38,259 nucleotides of DNA from an archaeon. Its GTDB lineage: Archaea; Thermoproteota; Thermoprotei_A; Marsarchaeales; Marsarchaeaceae. Below, piece by piece: positions 17,953 through 25,958 of this stretch (its first letter is position 1; the number at the start of each line of letters is the position of its first letter). A program made the translations under genes and the position numbers. Location: NCBI GenBank assembly GCA_021817005.1, contig JAKAWJ010000017.1, forward strand, positions 1 to 38,259, given 5' to 3'. The notes below the pieces were generated by a model, which was not told the DNA's origin, ran no database searches, and worked only from the letters and a program-made list of their open reading frames with translations.

Positions 17953-17967
17953 ACTTTTGATATATTC
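17953..17967 (-). promoter_or_regulatory. TATA box of the pst operon
   Basis: On the minus strand GAATATATCAAAAG is centred about 47 bp upstream of the pstS ATG, giving a predicted leader of 20-25 bases, which would allow a ribosome-binding site. Confidence 0.45.
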
Positions 17968-17969
17968 TC

Positions 17970-17998
17970 TATAGATTATGCCAGCGACTATATAGATT
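17970..17998. promoter_or_regulatory. Tandem TATAGATT repeats, candidate phosphate-control operator
   Basis: TATAGATT occurs at 17970-17977 and again at 17991-17998, 21 bp apart, both followed by NNG C/N, immediately upstream of the pst TATA box. Two direct repeats two helical turns apart suit binding of a dimeric regulator on one face of the DNA. The AbrB-PhoU protein encoded next door is the obvious candidate ligand, but that is inference. Confidence 0.35.
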
Positions 17999-18173
17999 CG
18001 GCTTTTAAGGAATGTTGACACTCAATTTTGATATGCCGGGAAACGTGAATTTTGCCCAAGACTAGGCGAGTCTCTGACAAGCATTTATGGCTGACGAGCC
18101 TGAAGACCCACGCGCCTTAGCCGTGGGAGGACGCCACGCAACCCTAGAAGTTATGATGTGGCGACCTAATCGC

Positions 18174-19154
18174 TTATCTCAATACGCCGAAGCCCTCGTC
18201 GAGGGCTATCTCCGCAATGTCGGTGGAATAGTCGGCGACTCTTCCCAAGTGATAGCCGATGAGTGGTGCGTTTATGGCTCGGCTTTCTTGGCTCGTCCGC
18301 AGCAGCATTTCCCTGAGTTCCGCACGCTTGACAAACACTGGGGATGTCCGCGTTATATCCCTACTTATGAATAGTTCAACAGCTGCTTCAAGTATGCCCG
18401 ATACGCTTATGGCGAGCTCGGGAAATTTTTCGCGCACTCGACTTTTTGAAGTTTTCTTGCCAGCCATATAGATTTCAGAAGCTGAGACTGCATGGTCCAC
18501 ACATCGCTCGAGGAATCTGAAGACCATGAGCGCATCATAGACCCCAACGGTATCAAGGCCGAGTTCTCCAAGTGAGGAAGGGTCTATGAGTCCTTTTCTC
18601 AGCCTGCGTCCAAACATAAAGTTGAGCCGGTCAGCATCCTCATCTATTTCGGCAACAGTGGATTGATTGGGTCCTCCTACTCCTTTGAACCCGAGGTCGA
18701 GAGCTGACCTAACAAGCAACACCATTCGCCTTAGTCCATTTTCTAGCGTGATCACCTTTGGTTCAGCCATAGTAGCTATCACGATCTGGTCAACACCCTC
18801 CTGAAGGACATCGAAGCCTACGAGTCGCCTTACAGCCTTCCTGATTGCGAGGCGGACGCCGCTTCCGAATTCTGGCTGCGACGCCTTTAGCGTGACTTCA
18901 TCATAACCATCCAGATAAGCGGCTATTGTCAGTCGCGAGGCAAGTTCGGCGTCTGTGTCAACGGAAAGTGTGATGGACCTTGGCTGAGTCTTCAAAGGGG
19001 CGATTACAAGCGATCTGTTAGGTAATTCCGTAAAGGTCACTTTCGTACCCTTCGTAATCTCGTTTGAAATTGCCCAGTGTTTTGGTATCGAAACCACATA
19101 CGTTGAGGTACCCACCATCTGAACAGACCTCAAATATGTGGGAGACAACTTCAA
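18174..19154 (-). CDS. AbrB-PhoU fusion regulator of phosphate uptake
   Basis: A 326-residue protein. Residues 5-55 are a SpoVT/AbrB swapped-hairpin DNA-binding domain (LRSVQMVGTSTYVVSIPKHW, where the family has an S-x-xVSIPK core). The rest, from about residue 110, contains two PhoU-type helical repeats; FLERCVDHAVSASEIYMAG and LIGYHLGRVADYSTDIAEIA are the helices with the family's E/D and R pattern. Archaeal AbrB-PhoU proteins are thought to couple phosphate sensing to transcription. It lies 260 bp upstream of the pst operon on the same strand. The start is TTG at 19154, with a strong TATA box about 34 bp upstream. Confidence 0.9.
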   Translation of the reverse strand: MKLSPTYLRSVQMVGTSTYVVSIPKHWAISNEITKGTKVTFTELPNRSLVIAPLKTQPRSITLSVDTDAELASRLTIAAYLDGYDEVTLKASQPEFGSGVRLAIRKAVRRLVGFDVLQEGVDQIVIATMAEPKVITLENGLRRMVLLVRSALDLGFKGVGGPNQSTVAEIDEDADRLNFMFGRRLRKGLIDPSSLGELGLDTVGVYDALMVFRFLERCVDHAVSASEIYMAGKKTSKSRVREKFPELAISVSGILEAAVELFISRDITRTSPVFVKRAELREMLLRTSQESRAINAPLIGYHLGRVADYSTDIAEIALDEGFGVLR

Positions 19155-19180
19155 TTCAATCAGTTGTCTTTTCTTGCCTC

Positions 19181-19195
19181 TCTATATATAAACTC
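19181..19195 (-). promoter_or_regulatory. TATA box of the AbrB-PhoU gene
   Basis: On the minus strand GAGTTTATATATAGA is centred about 34 bp upstream of the TTG at 19154, predicting a leader of about eight bases. The TATAGATT repeat found at pstS is absent here. Confidence 0.55.
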
Positions 19196-19421
19196 ACTCG
19201 ACTCTATTCTTACGTCGGAAAAGATAATATTTAGCTGGTAACTATAATAACTTCGAGCTGTGGGGAGAGGAGCACTTTGCGACCGCGTCTTGGCGTCTTC
19301 AGGACCCCTTCGGTCGTTCCGTTACCTTGCCAGCCCTTCTGAATGCCCGCGCCGGCGGCGGGGCAACTCACTATGAAGCCCTCTGCCGCCGCCTGGCTTC
19401 TTGTATGTTCGACGCGCTGAG

Positions 19422-19859
19422 TTACTGGACACAGAACTCGTTCTTTTCCGGATCGAGCATTATGACGCAGTACTCTCCCCTTCCTTCGTCGAGCTCGCGA
19501 TGCTTCGTTGCCCCGAGTCCAACGAGTCGTTCGACCTCCTTGTCGACTTGGATCTTTCGCTCGTCGAGCGGTACACGCATTCCGGCGCTCGCGTTGATGT
19601 CTATGTGCAGTCGATTCTTTCCGAGTTTCGGTGTGTCCATCTGCTGGAAGTAGACTCTTGGTCCCTTCCCTTCAGGATCGACGATGGCGCTAGCCGAATT
19701 CCATTCGTCTTCCGGTATCCCTTGAGCCTTGAGCCAGCTTTCCCACGACGTGTAACCAGCCGGTGGGTCTTGCAGCTTATAGTGCAACGCCTCCGCGTAG
19801 AACTTCGAAAGGCTTGACGGGTCCCTACAGTCAAAGACAACCTGCAGCTTGAATGCCAT
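19422..19859 (-). CDS. VOC (glyoxalase-like) family protein
   Basis: A 145-residue protein of the vicinal oxygen chelate superfamily. It opens with the typical first strand and helix (LQVVFDCRDPSSLSKFYAEAL), has the middle strand RVYFQQMDTPKLGKNRLHIDI with a metal-type histidine (H in NRLHIDI), and ends with YCVIMLDPEKNEFCV, the usual C-terminal DPxGNEFCL signature. This glyoxalase-like subgroup has mostly unknown substrates. ATG start at 19859. It stands alone; nothing in the neighbourhood suggests a pathway. Confidence 0.88.
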   Translation of the reverse strand: MAFKLQVVFDCRDPSSLSKFYAEALHYKLQDPPAGYTSWESWLKAQGIPEDEWNSASAIVDPEGKGPRVYFQQMDTPKLGKNRLHIDINASAGMRVPLDERKIQVDKEVERLVGLGATKHRELDEGRGEYCVIMLDPEKNEFCVQ

Positions 19860-20264
19860 CCGGAGACAACACTAATGGTGATACCTAAGTGCGATGGGAC
19901 AGTGAACCCCTTATGAGATATTGTCATGTTTATTCGTAATCTGCCTCCTGTCGCCGGAAGGGCCTCTCTTCTAGTCCTCCTGGTTTGCTGAAGAAGAGAA
20001 ATCGCTGGGCTGCCCTACAGTGGCGCGCTTTACAGCGTTTAATACTATGGCTGGACCTCATGTTTCCAGCGGACAGGTAGAAGTCAGCCTCTACAAACAC
20101 GAGGGTGAACAGACAAAGATTTCAGTTTAGCTAATGAGAGTGCCCGATAGTCCCAGAGGCGACTCCAGAAAAGCCGTTGCGCCTCGAGTTACTGCGGTTG
20201 GGACCCTCGTCGCAAAGAAGTTAACGAAGGCGCGATTTACCCACAGCGGGATCTCTATGCCCTC
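19860..20264. other. Noncoding gap
   Basis: No gene I can support. Short plus-strand frames at about 20051 (27 codons) and 20133-20279 (48 codons, ending across the end of the next gene) have start codons but no promoter at a suitable distance and no family. Confidence 0.4.
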
Positions 20265-20717
20265 CTATTTTCGGGAGTAAGTTGCCACGAACTCGGCGGT
20301 TGCTAATATCGCGCTGGCTATGCCTTCCCTGAGTTTTTGCGCTCTTACTCCTGGTGGAAAGCTCGTTTTTGAAGAGAGTGCGTAGAGTCTAAAGTAATAG
20401 CGGTGCGTACCATGCCCGAGTGGCGGGCATGGCCCATCGTATCCCATCCTTGCGAAGCTGTTCAATCCTTGGGTGCAAAGTCCGGTTACAACTTCCTCTC
20501 TCGGCAGTGACGGGGGAAAACGGGAGACTCCTGCGGGTATGTTATATGCAACCCAGTGGACGAAGCTCCCTCCTGGAGCGTCAGGGTCCTCCACTATTAG
20601 AGCGTAGCCTTTCGCTTCACGCAGTTCTGTCCACATAAGCTCGGGGGATGAGTTTTTACCATCGCACGTATATTCCGTGGGAAAAGTTTGAGTAAAGGTC
20701 GACTTGAGCTCGAACAT
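20265..20717 (-). CDS. YbhB/YbcL-type PEBP family protein
   Basis: A 150-residue phosphatidylethanolamine-binding-protein-like domain. The two ligand-site signatures are present: LIVEDPDAPGGSFVHWVAYN and YDGPCPPLGHGTHRYYFRLY. The full family length of bacterial and archaeal YbhB is reached from the ATG at 20717 (MFELKS). The frame stays open 55 codons further upstream, but that sequence is unlike the family and a TATA box sits about 36 bp upstream of 20717. Function in prokaryotes is unclear; binding of a small anion or phospholipid head group is the usual suggestion. Confidence 0.88.
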   Translation of the reverse strand: MFELKSTFTQTFPTEYTCDGKNSSPELMWTELREAKGYALIVEDPDAPGGSFVHWVAYNIPAGVSRFPPSLPREEVVTGLCTQGLNSFARMGYDGPCPPLGHGTHRYYFRLYALSSKTSFPPGVRAQKLREGIASAILATAEFVATYSRK

Positions 20718-20748
20718 ACAACGGCCCAAGAATTTCTTTCCAGAGTGG

Positions 20749-20758
20749 TTAATAACTA
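20749..20758 (-). promoter_or_regulatory. TATA-like box for the PEBP gene
   Basis: Minus-strand TAGTTATTAA is centred about 36 bp upstream of the ATG at 20717 and lies inside the upstream open extension of the frame, which argues against a longer protein. Confidence 0.4.
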
Positions 20759-20981
20759 TTCTTGGTTGTTCGTCTCTCATGAAATGCCTGAACAACATCC
20801 AGCGATTACGATTTACCGGGATACATATTCCCTCTGGGTATCTGGACCTAGGCTTCCGCACCTTTGCGCCGCTGATAGTCACATGCGCGAGGTAAGTACG
20901 GTTTAGCGGTACGGCGTATTTGTGATTAATGTTACAGGTCGACTGGCGCGGTCACTAATCCCGTGTGTCTTGTGAGACGGT

Positions 20982-21128
20982 TCACCTCGAGCGCCTTGAC
21001 GGCTTGTATTTTCCGGTCGCCCTCTTCTTCTTCCTGTGTTTCCGTACCAAAGTATCTTCCTCTATTTCGTTATCGTCTCCGAGCCGCGAATCCTTGAGCT
21101 CACCTTCGTTCGATGCGTCTTCCTGCAT
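20982..21128 (-). CDS. Small protein with acidic head and basic tail
   Basis: A 48-residue frame from ATG 21128 to TGA 20982-20984. The first 27 residues are strongly acidic (about ten D/E), and the last 20 strongly basic, including RKHRKKKRATGKYKPSRRSR. Such a charge split would suit a disordered nucleic-acid-associated protein. Third positions look constrained, but there is no family I can name and no convincing TATA box at the right distance. Its start is six bases from that of a plus-strand 59-residue frame, so at most one of the two is likely to be real. Confidence 0.35.
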   Translation of the reverse strand: MQEDASNEGELKDSRLGDDNEIEEDTLVRKHRKKKRATGKYKPSRRSR

Positions 21129-21133
21129 AGTTC

Positions 21134-21313
21134 ATGCAAACTAGGGCGCACTGGGGATACTCAAATGAATTGTGCTTACCAGGGCTAGAGTTGAATACGC
21201 TGGAACTTTTGACCGAGGAATCTGCTGAGCTAGTATTACAGATACTCATTGGCCAAGTCTGGATGATCTTTAAAACTCAGGCTGACGCTGAGCGACACGA
21301 ACAGCTTTACTAA
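21134..21313 (+). CDS. Possible small protein, 59 residues
   Basis: ATG 21134 to TAA 21311-21313. The second half is an amphipathic helix (LELLTEESAELVLQILIGQ) and the end is charged (KTQADAERHEQLY). No family or promoter is recognised. A structured RNA-like element begins 12 bases after the stop. Confidence 0.25.
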   Translation: MQTRAHWGYSNELCLPGLELNTLELLTEESAELVLQILIGQVWMIFKTQADAERHEQLY

Positions 21314-21325
21314 TCAGCTCCAGAA

Positions 21326-21366
21326 CCGGGTGCTAACTTCGGTTTATCCGACACCCGGAAACCGAA
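21326..21366. other. Overlapping complementary segments in pseudoknot order
   Basis: CCGGGTG (21326-21332) is complementary to CACCCGG (21352-21358), and TTCGGTTT (21338-21345) is complementary to AAACCGAA (21359-21366). Both pairings are perfect, of 7 and 8 bp, and they interleave, so they form either two alternative hairpins or an H-type pseudoknot-like fold. It lies between a possible small gene and the end of the RidA gene. Confidence 0.45.
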
Positions 21367-21526
21367 ACCCCCCTCGGCTCAAAGCACGACGCTGATTGCC
21401 TACCAGACGAGGCAACGATGGCTCGACCTCTCTTTGTTGCAGAGGCTCTCTTCGTCTAAGAGTCACTTGGCTAACCCAATTCAGTATGTGCTCGAAGGTT
21501 GTCGAATAGCCGCGCAACCAAGGGGT

Positions 21527-21552
21527 TATCTACATTCATCTATCTACATTCA
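21527..21552. repeat. Two direct copies of TATCTACATTCA
   Basis: The 12-base word occurs at 21527-21538 and 21541-21552, a period of 14 bp, just downstream of the RidA stop on the minus strand. Only two copies exist. Confidence 0.4.
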
Positions 21553-21586
21553 AATGTCTCTACCCCGCTGCTGCAAGAGCTGGGCT

Positions 21587-21973
21587 TCAGGGCTTGTACG
21601 CTATCGCGTCTATTTCCACCAGTAGTTCCTTCCTCGCGAGAGAAGCCTGCACAGTCGTTCTCGCAGGAGGAGAATTCGGAAAGAATTTGCTGTAGATTTC
21701 ATTCATATCTTTGAAATGTGAAATATCACTCAAAAATACTGTAACCTTGACCACGTCACTCATCGACGCACCCGCTGCTTCTACCACGCTCTTGACATTG
21801 AGAAGCACTTGTTCAGTCTGTGCCTTAACCCCATCTCCAGCTACTTTGCCAGTCTTGGGGTCTATTCCAATCTGCCCCGAAACGAAAATGAACCCTCCCG
21901 CTTTTATTCCGGGGGAGTAGGGTCCGGCCGGTGGAGGGAGCTCTGCGGACTTTACGACTGCCCTATTAGACAT
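21587..21973 (-). CDS. ridA: RidA (YjgF/YER057c) family enamine/imine deaminase
   Basis: A 128-residue protein, the normal RidA length, with the family landmarks PPPAGPYSPGIKAGGFIFVSG, VVKVTVFLSD and the catalytic arginine in PPARTTVQ followed by KELLVEIDAIAY. RidA releases ammonia from reactive enamines and imines produced by PLP enzymes and acts as a cytosolic trimer. Two ATGs are available; I prefer 21973 because it is about 27 bp from the TATA box, while the ATG at 21982 would be only 18 bp away and upstream of the expected start site. Confidence 0.93.
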   Translation of the reverse strand: MSNRAVVKSAELPPPAGPYSPGIKAGGFIFVSGQIGIDPKTGKVAGDGVKAQTEQVLLNVKSVVEAAGASMSDVVKVTVFLSDISHFKDMNEIYSKFFPNSPPARTTVQASLARKELLVEIDAIAYKP

Positions 21974-21993
21974 GCGGTTCATGCGGAGCTCTC

Positions 21994-22004
21994 CATATTA
22001 TAAC
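21994..22004 (-). promoter_or_regulatory. TATA box of ridA
   Basis: Minus-strand GTTATAATATG, centred 27 bp upstream of ATG 21973, predicts a leaderless message. Confidence 0.5.
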
Positions 22005-22154
22005 CTTACTTTCTCGGCCCAAGCGTTCACACGGTGTGCTGCTGCAGAAATACAAAAGCTGCTAATCCATAGAAGTTGGCGCATTGTTTGCTCGGTAGGA
22101 GATTGAGGGCCCGCCAACCACTCCCGAACCTATTCGCGAGGTTTATTTGGACAT

Positions 22155-23537
22155 TTGCAGGCTGCTGCTAGGTGGTTTGGAACGGCAGTCGACATCGTAA
22201 ATGAGTTGGGAGGGCTTGTAGTGCAAGCTGAAGACGTAACCCCGTCAGGCGGTAGACAGCGTGAGATTTCTCTAGGCGCGGTAGGCGATGAGACAAAGTT
22301 TTCTTTGAATGTTGAGGAAAGAAAAATAATCGGAAGACATGGGAACTCTCTATCGTTCGGGGCCGGCCTGTCAAAATTCTTGGCATACAATGGACTGAAG
22401 GAAGCCTGGGTCAACTCAGAAGGACTTGAGCTCGGAGACGCGATATTGGGCTCGACATTAGCGCAATATCGGTTTGGTAAGTACAGAACAAGCGGTCACC
22501 CAGATGAGGTCTCCATACACTATCTCTCAGGATCAGAAGGTGTATTGAAGAAAGCGAGAGCTGTCGCTGAGGCGGTGAACTTCGCAAGAGACCTAGGCAA
22601 TGAACCTGCCGGGTCCCTTAGCCCGGCAATGTTCGTGAAAGCGGTAAAGCAGAAATTCAAAGGGCTACCTGTTGAAATTGGTGTGCTGGACGAGAAAGAT
22701 TTAGAGGAACAAGGTTTTGGCGGCATTATTGGTGTTGGAAAGGGTTCGGTCAACCCCCCGCGACTCCTGACCGCCAGATACACTGGCTCGGGAGAAAGGC
22801 CGATCGCGCTAGTTGGTAAGGGGGTGGTATTCGACTCCGGTGGCATCAATCTCAAACCAAGTGACGGAGGAATTGAAAGAATGTATTCTGACAAATGTGG
22901 CGCAGCTGACGTAATCTCTGTCACACTTGGCGCAGCGCTTCTCGCTCTTCGGACTGACTTGATTGCACTTGCCCCGCTCGTTGAAAACATGCCTTCAGGT
23001 AGCGCGCTCAAGCCCGGGGACATCATAAGGACGTACTCTGGCAAGACCGTAGAAGTGCTGAATACCGATGCAGAAGGGAGGCTGATACTCGCCGACGCGC
23101 TTGCCTATGCCCAGCAGGAATTCAATCCGATAGCTGTGATAGATGTGGCCACGCTCACTGGTACCAAGGTTCAGGCACTCGGGTCAAGAATTGGAGCGGT
23201 AATGGGTAACAATCAGGAATTGGTGAACAGTATTGTGAGCGCGGGGGACAAAACCCACGAACCATTCTGGCAACTGCCTCTTCCAGCCTTCTATCGAGAC
23301 CTCCTGAAAAGCGAAAGGGCGGATATTCGAAACGTGGCGGGCAGTGGCTTTCGGGAGGCAGGCACTATTATCGCCGGCCTATTTTTGAACGAGTTTGTGA
23401 AGGAAACGCCATGGGCACACCTGGATATCGCAGGCTCGGCTCTAGCCAATTCCGACTCTGGATGGACGGCAAAAGGAGCTACCGGCTTCAGCGTAAGAAC
23501 TTTGCTCGAAATTGCTGAAACCGGACTTGAGGTTTAG
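22155..23537 (+). CDS. M17 family leucyl aminopeptidase
   Basis: A cytosolic metallo-aminopeptidase, up to 460 residues. The catalytic domain is complete: VGKGVVFDSGGINLKPSDGG carries the metal-binding lysine and aspartate, MYSDKCGAADV the next aspartate (the usual DMGG/DMKG here is YSDKCG), and NTDAEGRLILADAL with D305 and E307 the M17 signature. GSGFREAGTIIAGLFLNEFV and the final WTAKGATGFSVRTL are also typical. The N-terminal domain is short and diverged. The start is uncertain: TTG 22155 gives the longest protein, but a TATA-like TTTATTT at 22142-22148 would place transcription start near 22170, favouring TTG 22206 or GTG 22221. Confidence 0.9.
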   Translation: MQAAARWFGTAVDIVNELGGLVVQAEDVTPSGGRQREISLGAVGDETKFSLNVEERKIIGRHGNSLSFGAGLSKFLAYNGLKEAWVNSEGLELGDAILGSTLAQYRFGKYRTSGHPDEVSIHYLSGSEGVLKKARAVAEAVNFARDLGNEPAGSLSPAMFVKAVKQKFKGLPVEIGVLDEKDLEEQGFGGIIGVGKGSVNPPRLLTARYTGSGERPIALVGKGVVFDSGGINLKPSDGGIERMYSDKCGAADVISVTLGAALLALRTDLIALAPLVENMPSGSALKPGDIIRTYSGKTVEVLNTDAEGRLILADALAYAQQEFNPIAVIDVATLTGTKVQALGSRIGAVMGNNQELVNSIVSAGDKTHEPFWQLPLPAFYRDLLKSERADIRNVAGSGFREAGTIIAGLFLNEFVKETPWAHLDIAGSALANSDSGWTAKGATGFSVRTLLEIAETGLEV

Positions 23538-24827
23538 CTAGAATTGGTACGGTAAGGCCCTTCCCATTATGACGATTTGGCAGCGAACGTATCCCGCTGT
23601 GTGAGGTTTCGTACGTGAAAATGGAGCTCTCCCAGCATCCGAAAACTCCGAACGTTTGAGTATTTGCCATCGTAGGGTCTCTGCATCGATGATCCTGGAA
23701 TTGCGGTGGCGCGGATTGATTGGTTCACGTTGAGACTTTTCATGGTCGCAAGCAATTCAATATGCCGGGTGTAAGGTTATAATCCTTCTCTGAGGCTTGG
23801 CGATGAGGGACGTTTAGAACAACTCGATTGCTGGGCTCCCGCCGCTGGGTTCGGTACGGCATTGGGTCTGTGGCTGTTCAATTTATCACAGGGTCAGGGA
23901 CAAAATTTCATCGGCGTTAGAATGGAGCTTGGCGCAAGTTGATTGAATCAAACCGGATTGCAGACTTAGCCGGGTTGTCGAAGGCCGCAGGGTTTACCCC
24001 GTTATTGGGAGCGTATCAGCTCTACCTTAGCTTTTCCTCAGTTGCCACTCTGAAACTGGGAAGAAGCGCGACCCTATGTAGGGGTACCGGGTGGGGGCAT
24101 GTGTTTTGTCACTTTTGAGCGTCCATACTCCCTAAGCTTCCTTGGTCCTGTGTTCGTTTCTATTTTCTAGCTAGCATGTATTATAATTATGAAGTGGATT
24201 CAAAATATCTATGGGGATTGCAGTGAGATCTAATGTACCCTTTTTTCCGCAAAGGGTGGACCCGAGGAAATCCGTAGTAGTGAGAAAAAGAGATACGCAT
24301 TGCGGCTCTAGAGTTTAATCTCGGCACTTTATCCGGTTCTCATATTCTCGTTTGCAAATCTAAAGTTCGCTTCCGTAGCATCACTGGATGTTCGTGGTAT
24401 GCAGTGTTTCATGCGCAAGTCTAGAGTGCGACAAGATCTAAAGAGAACACTTGGGGCGAGCTCAGTAAGTACCTGTTTGAATTCATATCCTGTTTCTTAA
24501 CCGGGATGAAAAAAAATCCTTTTGGGCGAGAGTAAACGATTTCCTGCTTTGAGTAATACCGCCTAGCTCCTCCGTGAGTGTGGTAAGGGCTAGTTTCCGA
24601 TACCCCTTCTTGGCCCAACGGTTCAGCTCTAACTCTTGGTGGGGGGCGAAACAAATTAGATTCAGCAGATTCGAGGTTTATCCTTTCGACAATGAACTGA
24701 TGCTTAGCTCTCTGTAAGTAATCCGCAAGAAAGAATAATATGCCGCAGCGAACCTCAGGGCGTGAAGACCGGTTCCAAACGCGATTCCGAACCGGTATGG
24801 AGAAACTTCTCCTCGGTAGTCCTAGCT
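23538..24827. other. Long gene-free stretch, 1.3 kb
   Basis: I find no supported gene. There is a TATA-like GGTTATAAT at about 23775-23782, but the ATG that follows at the right distance reads only four codons. A minus-strand frame at 24421-24654 (77 codons) resembles no family. Inverted repeats are seen at 24238-24256 and 24768-24796. The stretch could hold an unrecognised noncoding RNA; I see no tRNA, SRP or RNase P landmarks. Confidence 0.45.
24768..24796. terminator. Inverted repeat downstream of the DUF202 gene
   Basis: ACCGGTTC (24768-24775) pairs perfectly with GAACCGGT (24789-24796). It lies 31 bases beyond the DUF202 stop on the minus strand, and a T-rich stretch follows further on, so a terminator or processing role is possible. 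Confidence 0.3.
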
Positions 24828-25226
24828 TCAGAGCGTGAGTACCAAGTAGACGATAAGTATTATCGCTATGACAAAAATACCAGAACTTATCGCGGTCTCG
24901 ACTCTGGCACTTGGTTCATACTTCCCCTCCTTGATTCTCTTCTGATTCCCAGTGAACCTGCCCAGTGCTAGTAGCTCCAAGATGCCGCCGCAGATTACCA
25001 ACGCCATTCCAATATATGAAGAAAAATGAAAGGAAGTCTCTGGAGCCAGAGGGTTGAGTTCCTTAACGATTAGTCCGAACTTTGCTACAACAAAGCCGAG
25101 TGCAATTATCGTGACCCCAGTTCTAATCCAGGCAAGATAGGTCCTTTCGTTCGCTAGGTGATCCGTGACCTTTGCCCTCTCCACGTCTGAGCTTCTCCTG
25201 TTTTCGCTTTTGTCTTCTTCTTCCAT
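24828..25226 (-). CDS. DUF202 (YidH-like) membrane protein
   Basis: A 132-residue protein with a charged 25-residue N-terminal tail, the DUF202 signature DHLANERTYLAWIRTGVTII that leads into the first membrane helix, a second helix around residues 70-90 (YIGMALVICGGILELLALG) and a third at the C-terminus (IFVIAIILIVYLVLTL). Function of the family is not established. The ATG at 25226 has a good ribosome-binding sequence, GAGGTGA, eight bases upstream, one of the clearer examples in this window. Confidence 0.88.
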   Translation of the reverse strand: MEEEDKSENRRSSDVERAKVTDHLANERTYLAWIRTGVTIIALGFVVAKFGLIVKELNPLAPETSFHFSSYIGMALVICGGILELLALGRFTGNQKRIKEGKYEPSARVETAISSGIFVIAIILIVYLVLTL

Positions 25227-25958
25227 TATTAGCTCACCTCGTTGACCACTATGCGCTTCGAAACGTCGTCACCACATAAGCCAATCGAAAAGAGATAGAA
25301 TGCAGAAGTCAAAGTGGAGGAATTTGGCGTCTAGGTCGCAGGAGCTGCTGAGTTGCCTGCGGATAGCAACAACGAACTGGAGCTTGCGGGTCCACTTTGA
25401 TAATTTATTCTGGCTATGCGCTAGAATATTCTCTTACTGGTTCGAACCAAAATGATGTAAATGTTGTTCAATGCACAAGCCGTTCGATTGAACGTTCCGC
25501 TCAAAGCAGAGAGGAAATCTCGGTTAGTGCGTAATATTTTGCTCAAGGAGCTAGACTGCGCTCGAGTCCTCGCCGCGGCGGGTAACAATTCTGATGAGGG
25601 GCTCCAGCCCCATTCAAAGCGGGTGCGGCCACATAGCTATTCAAAAAAATATTCTCGTGCACCAAACTGAGCCGAGCTAGGTTGAAGTTCATTCTCATGG
25701 CTCATGCAATTGGCGCCTGCGCAAGAATTGAACGATTGAACGACTGTTTTGGTCCTCAGGCAAGGCTGACTCATGTGTCATGGAGCTAACCTCGGGATGG
25801 ACGGAGTAGGTTGTGCATCCGTGATTTCATAAGAGCGAAAATAGGGAACAATCTAGCTCTTTGGGAATCCCGGGATAGCCCTTTTTGCACGCCAGCTGTC
25901 TGCGGCTGAACGATTCCGAACGCATGGAAGACCAGTTTCCCGTCCCCCAAGTAAAACG
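25227..25958. other. Noncoding gap with a perfect 12-bp palindrome
   Basis: No gene supported. TGGTTCGAACCA at 25438-25449 is a perfect palindrome next to a TATA-like stretch (25401-25410), and GGGGC/GCCCC forms a tight hairpin at 25596-25609. A 69-codon plus-strand frame at 25461-25670 is basic and low in hydrophobic residues, without any family. Confidence 0.4.

Noticed and set aside
18107-18127. CCCACG/CGTGGG hairpin as terminator of the AbrB-PhoU gene
   Set aside because: It is a 6-bp stem with a 9-base loop and no T-rich tail on the minus strand, too weak to call.
21527-21552. Short tandem repeat as a possible CRISPR
   Set aside because: There are only two 12-base copies with a 2-base spacer; no CRISPR array or cas gene is visible in the window.
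24421-24654. 77-codon minus-strand frame
   Set aside because: No promoter, no family, and low-complexity composition; left as part of the gene-free stretch.
25438-25449. GGTTCGAACC as a possible tRNA T-arm
   Set aside because: It is a perfect palindrome, and no acceptor, D-arm or anticodon stem can be drawn around it. I found no tRNA or rRNA anywhere in the window.
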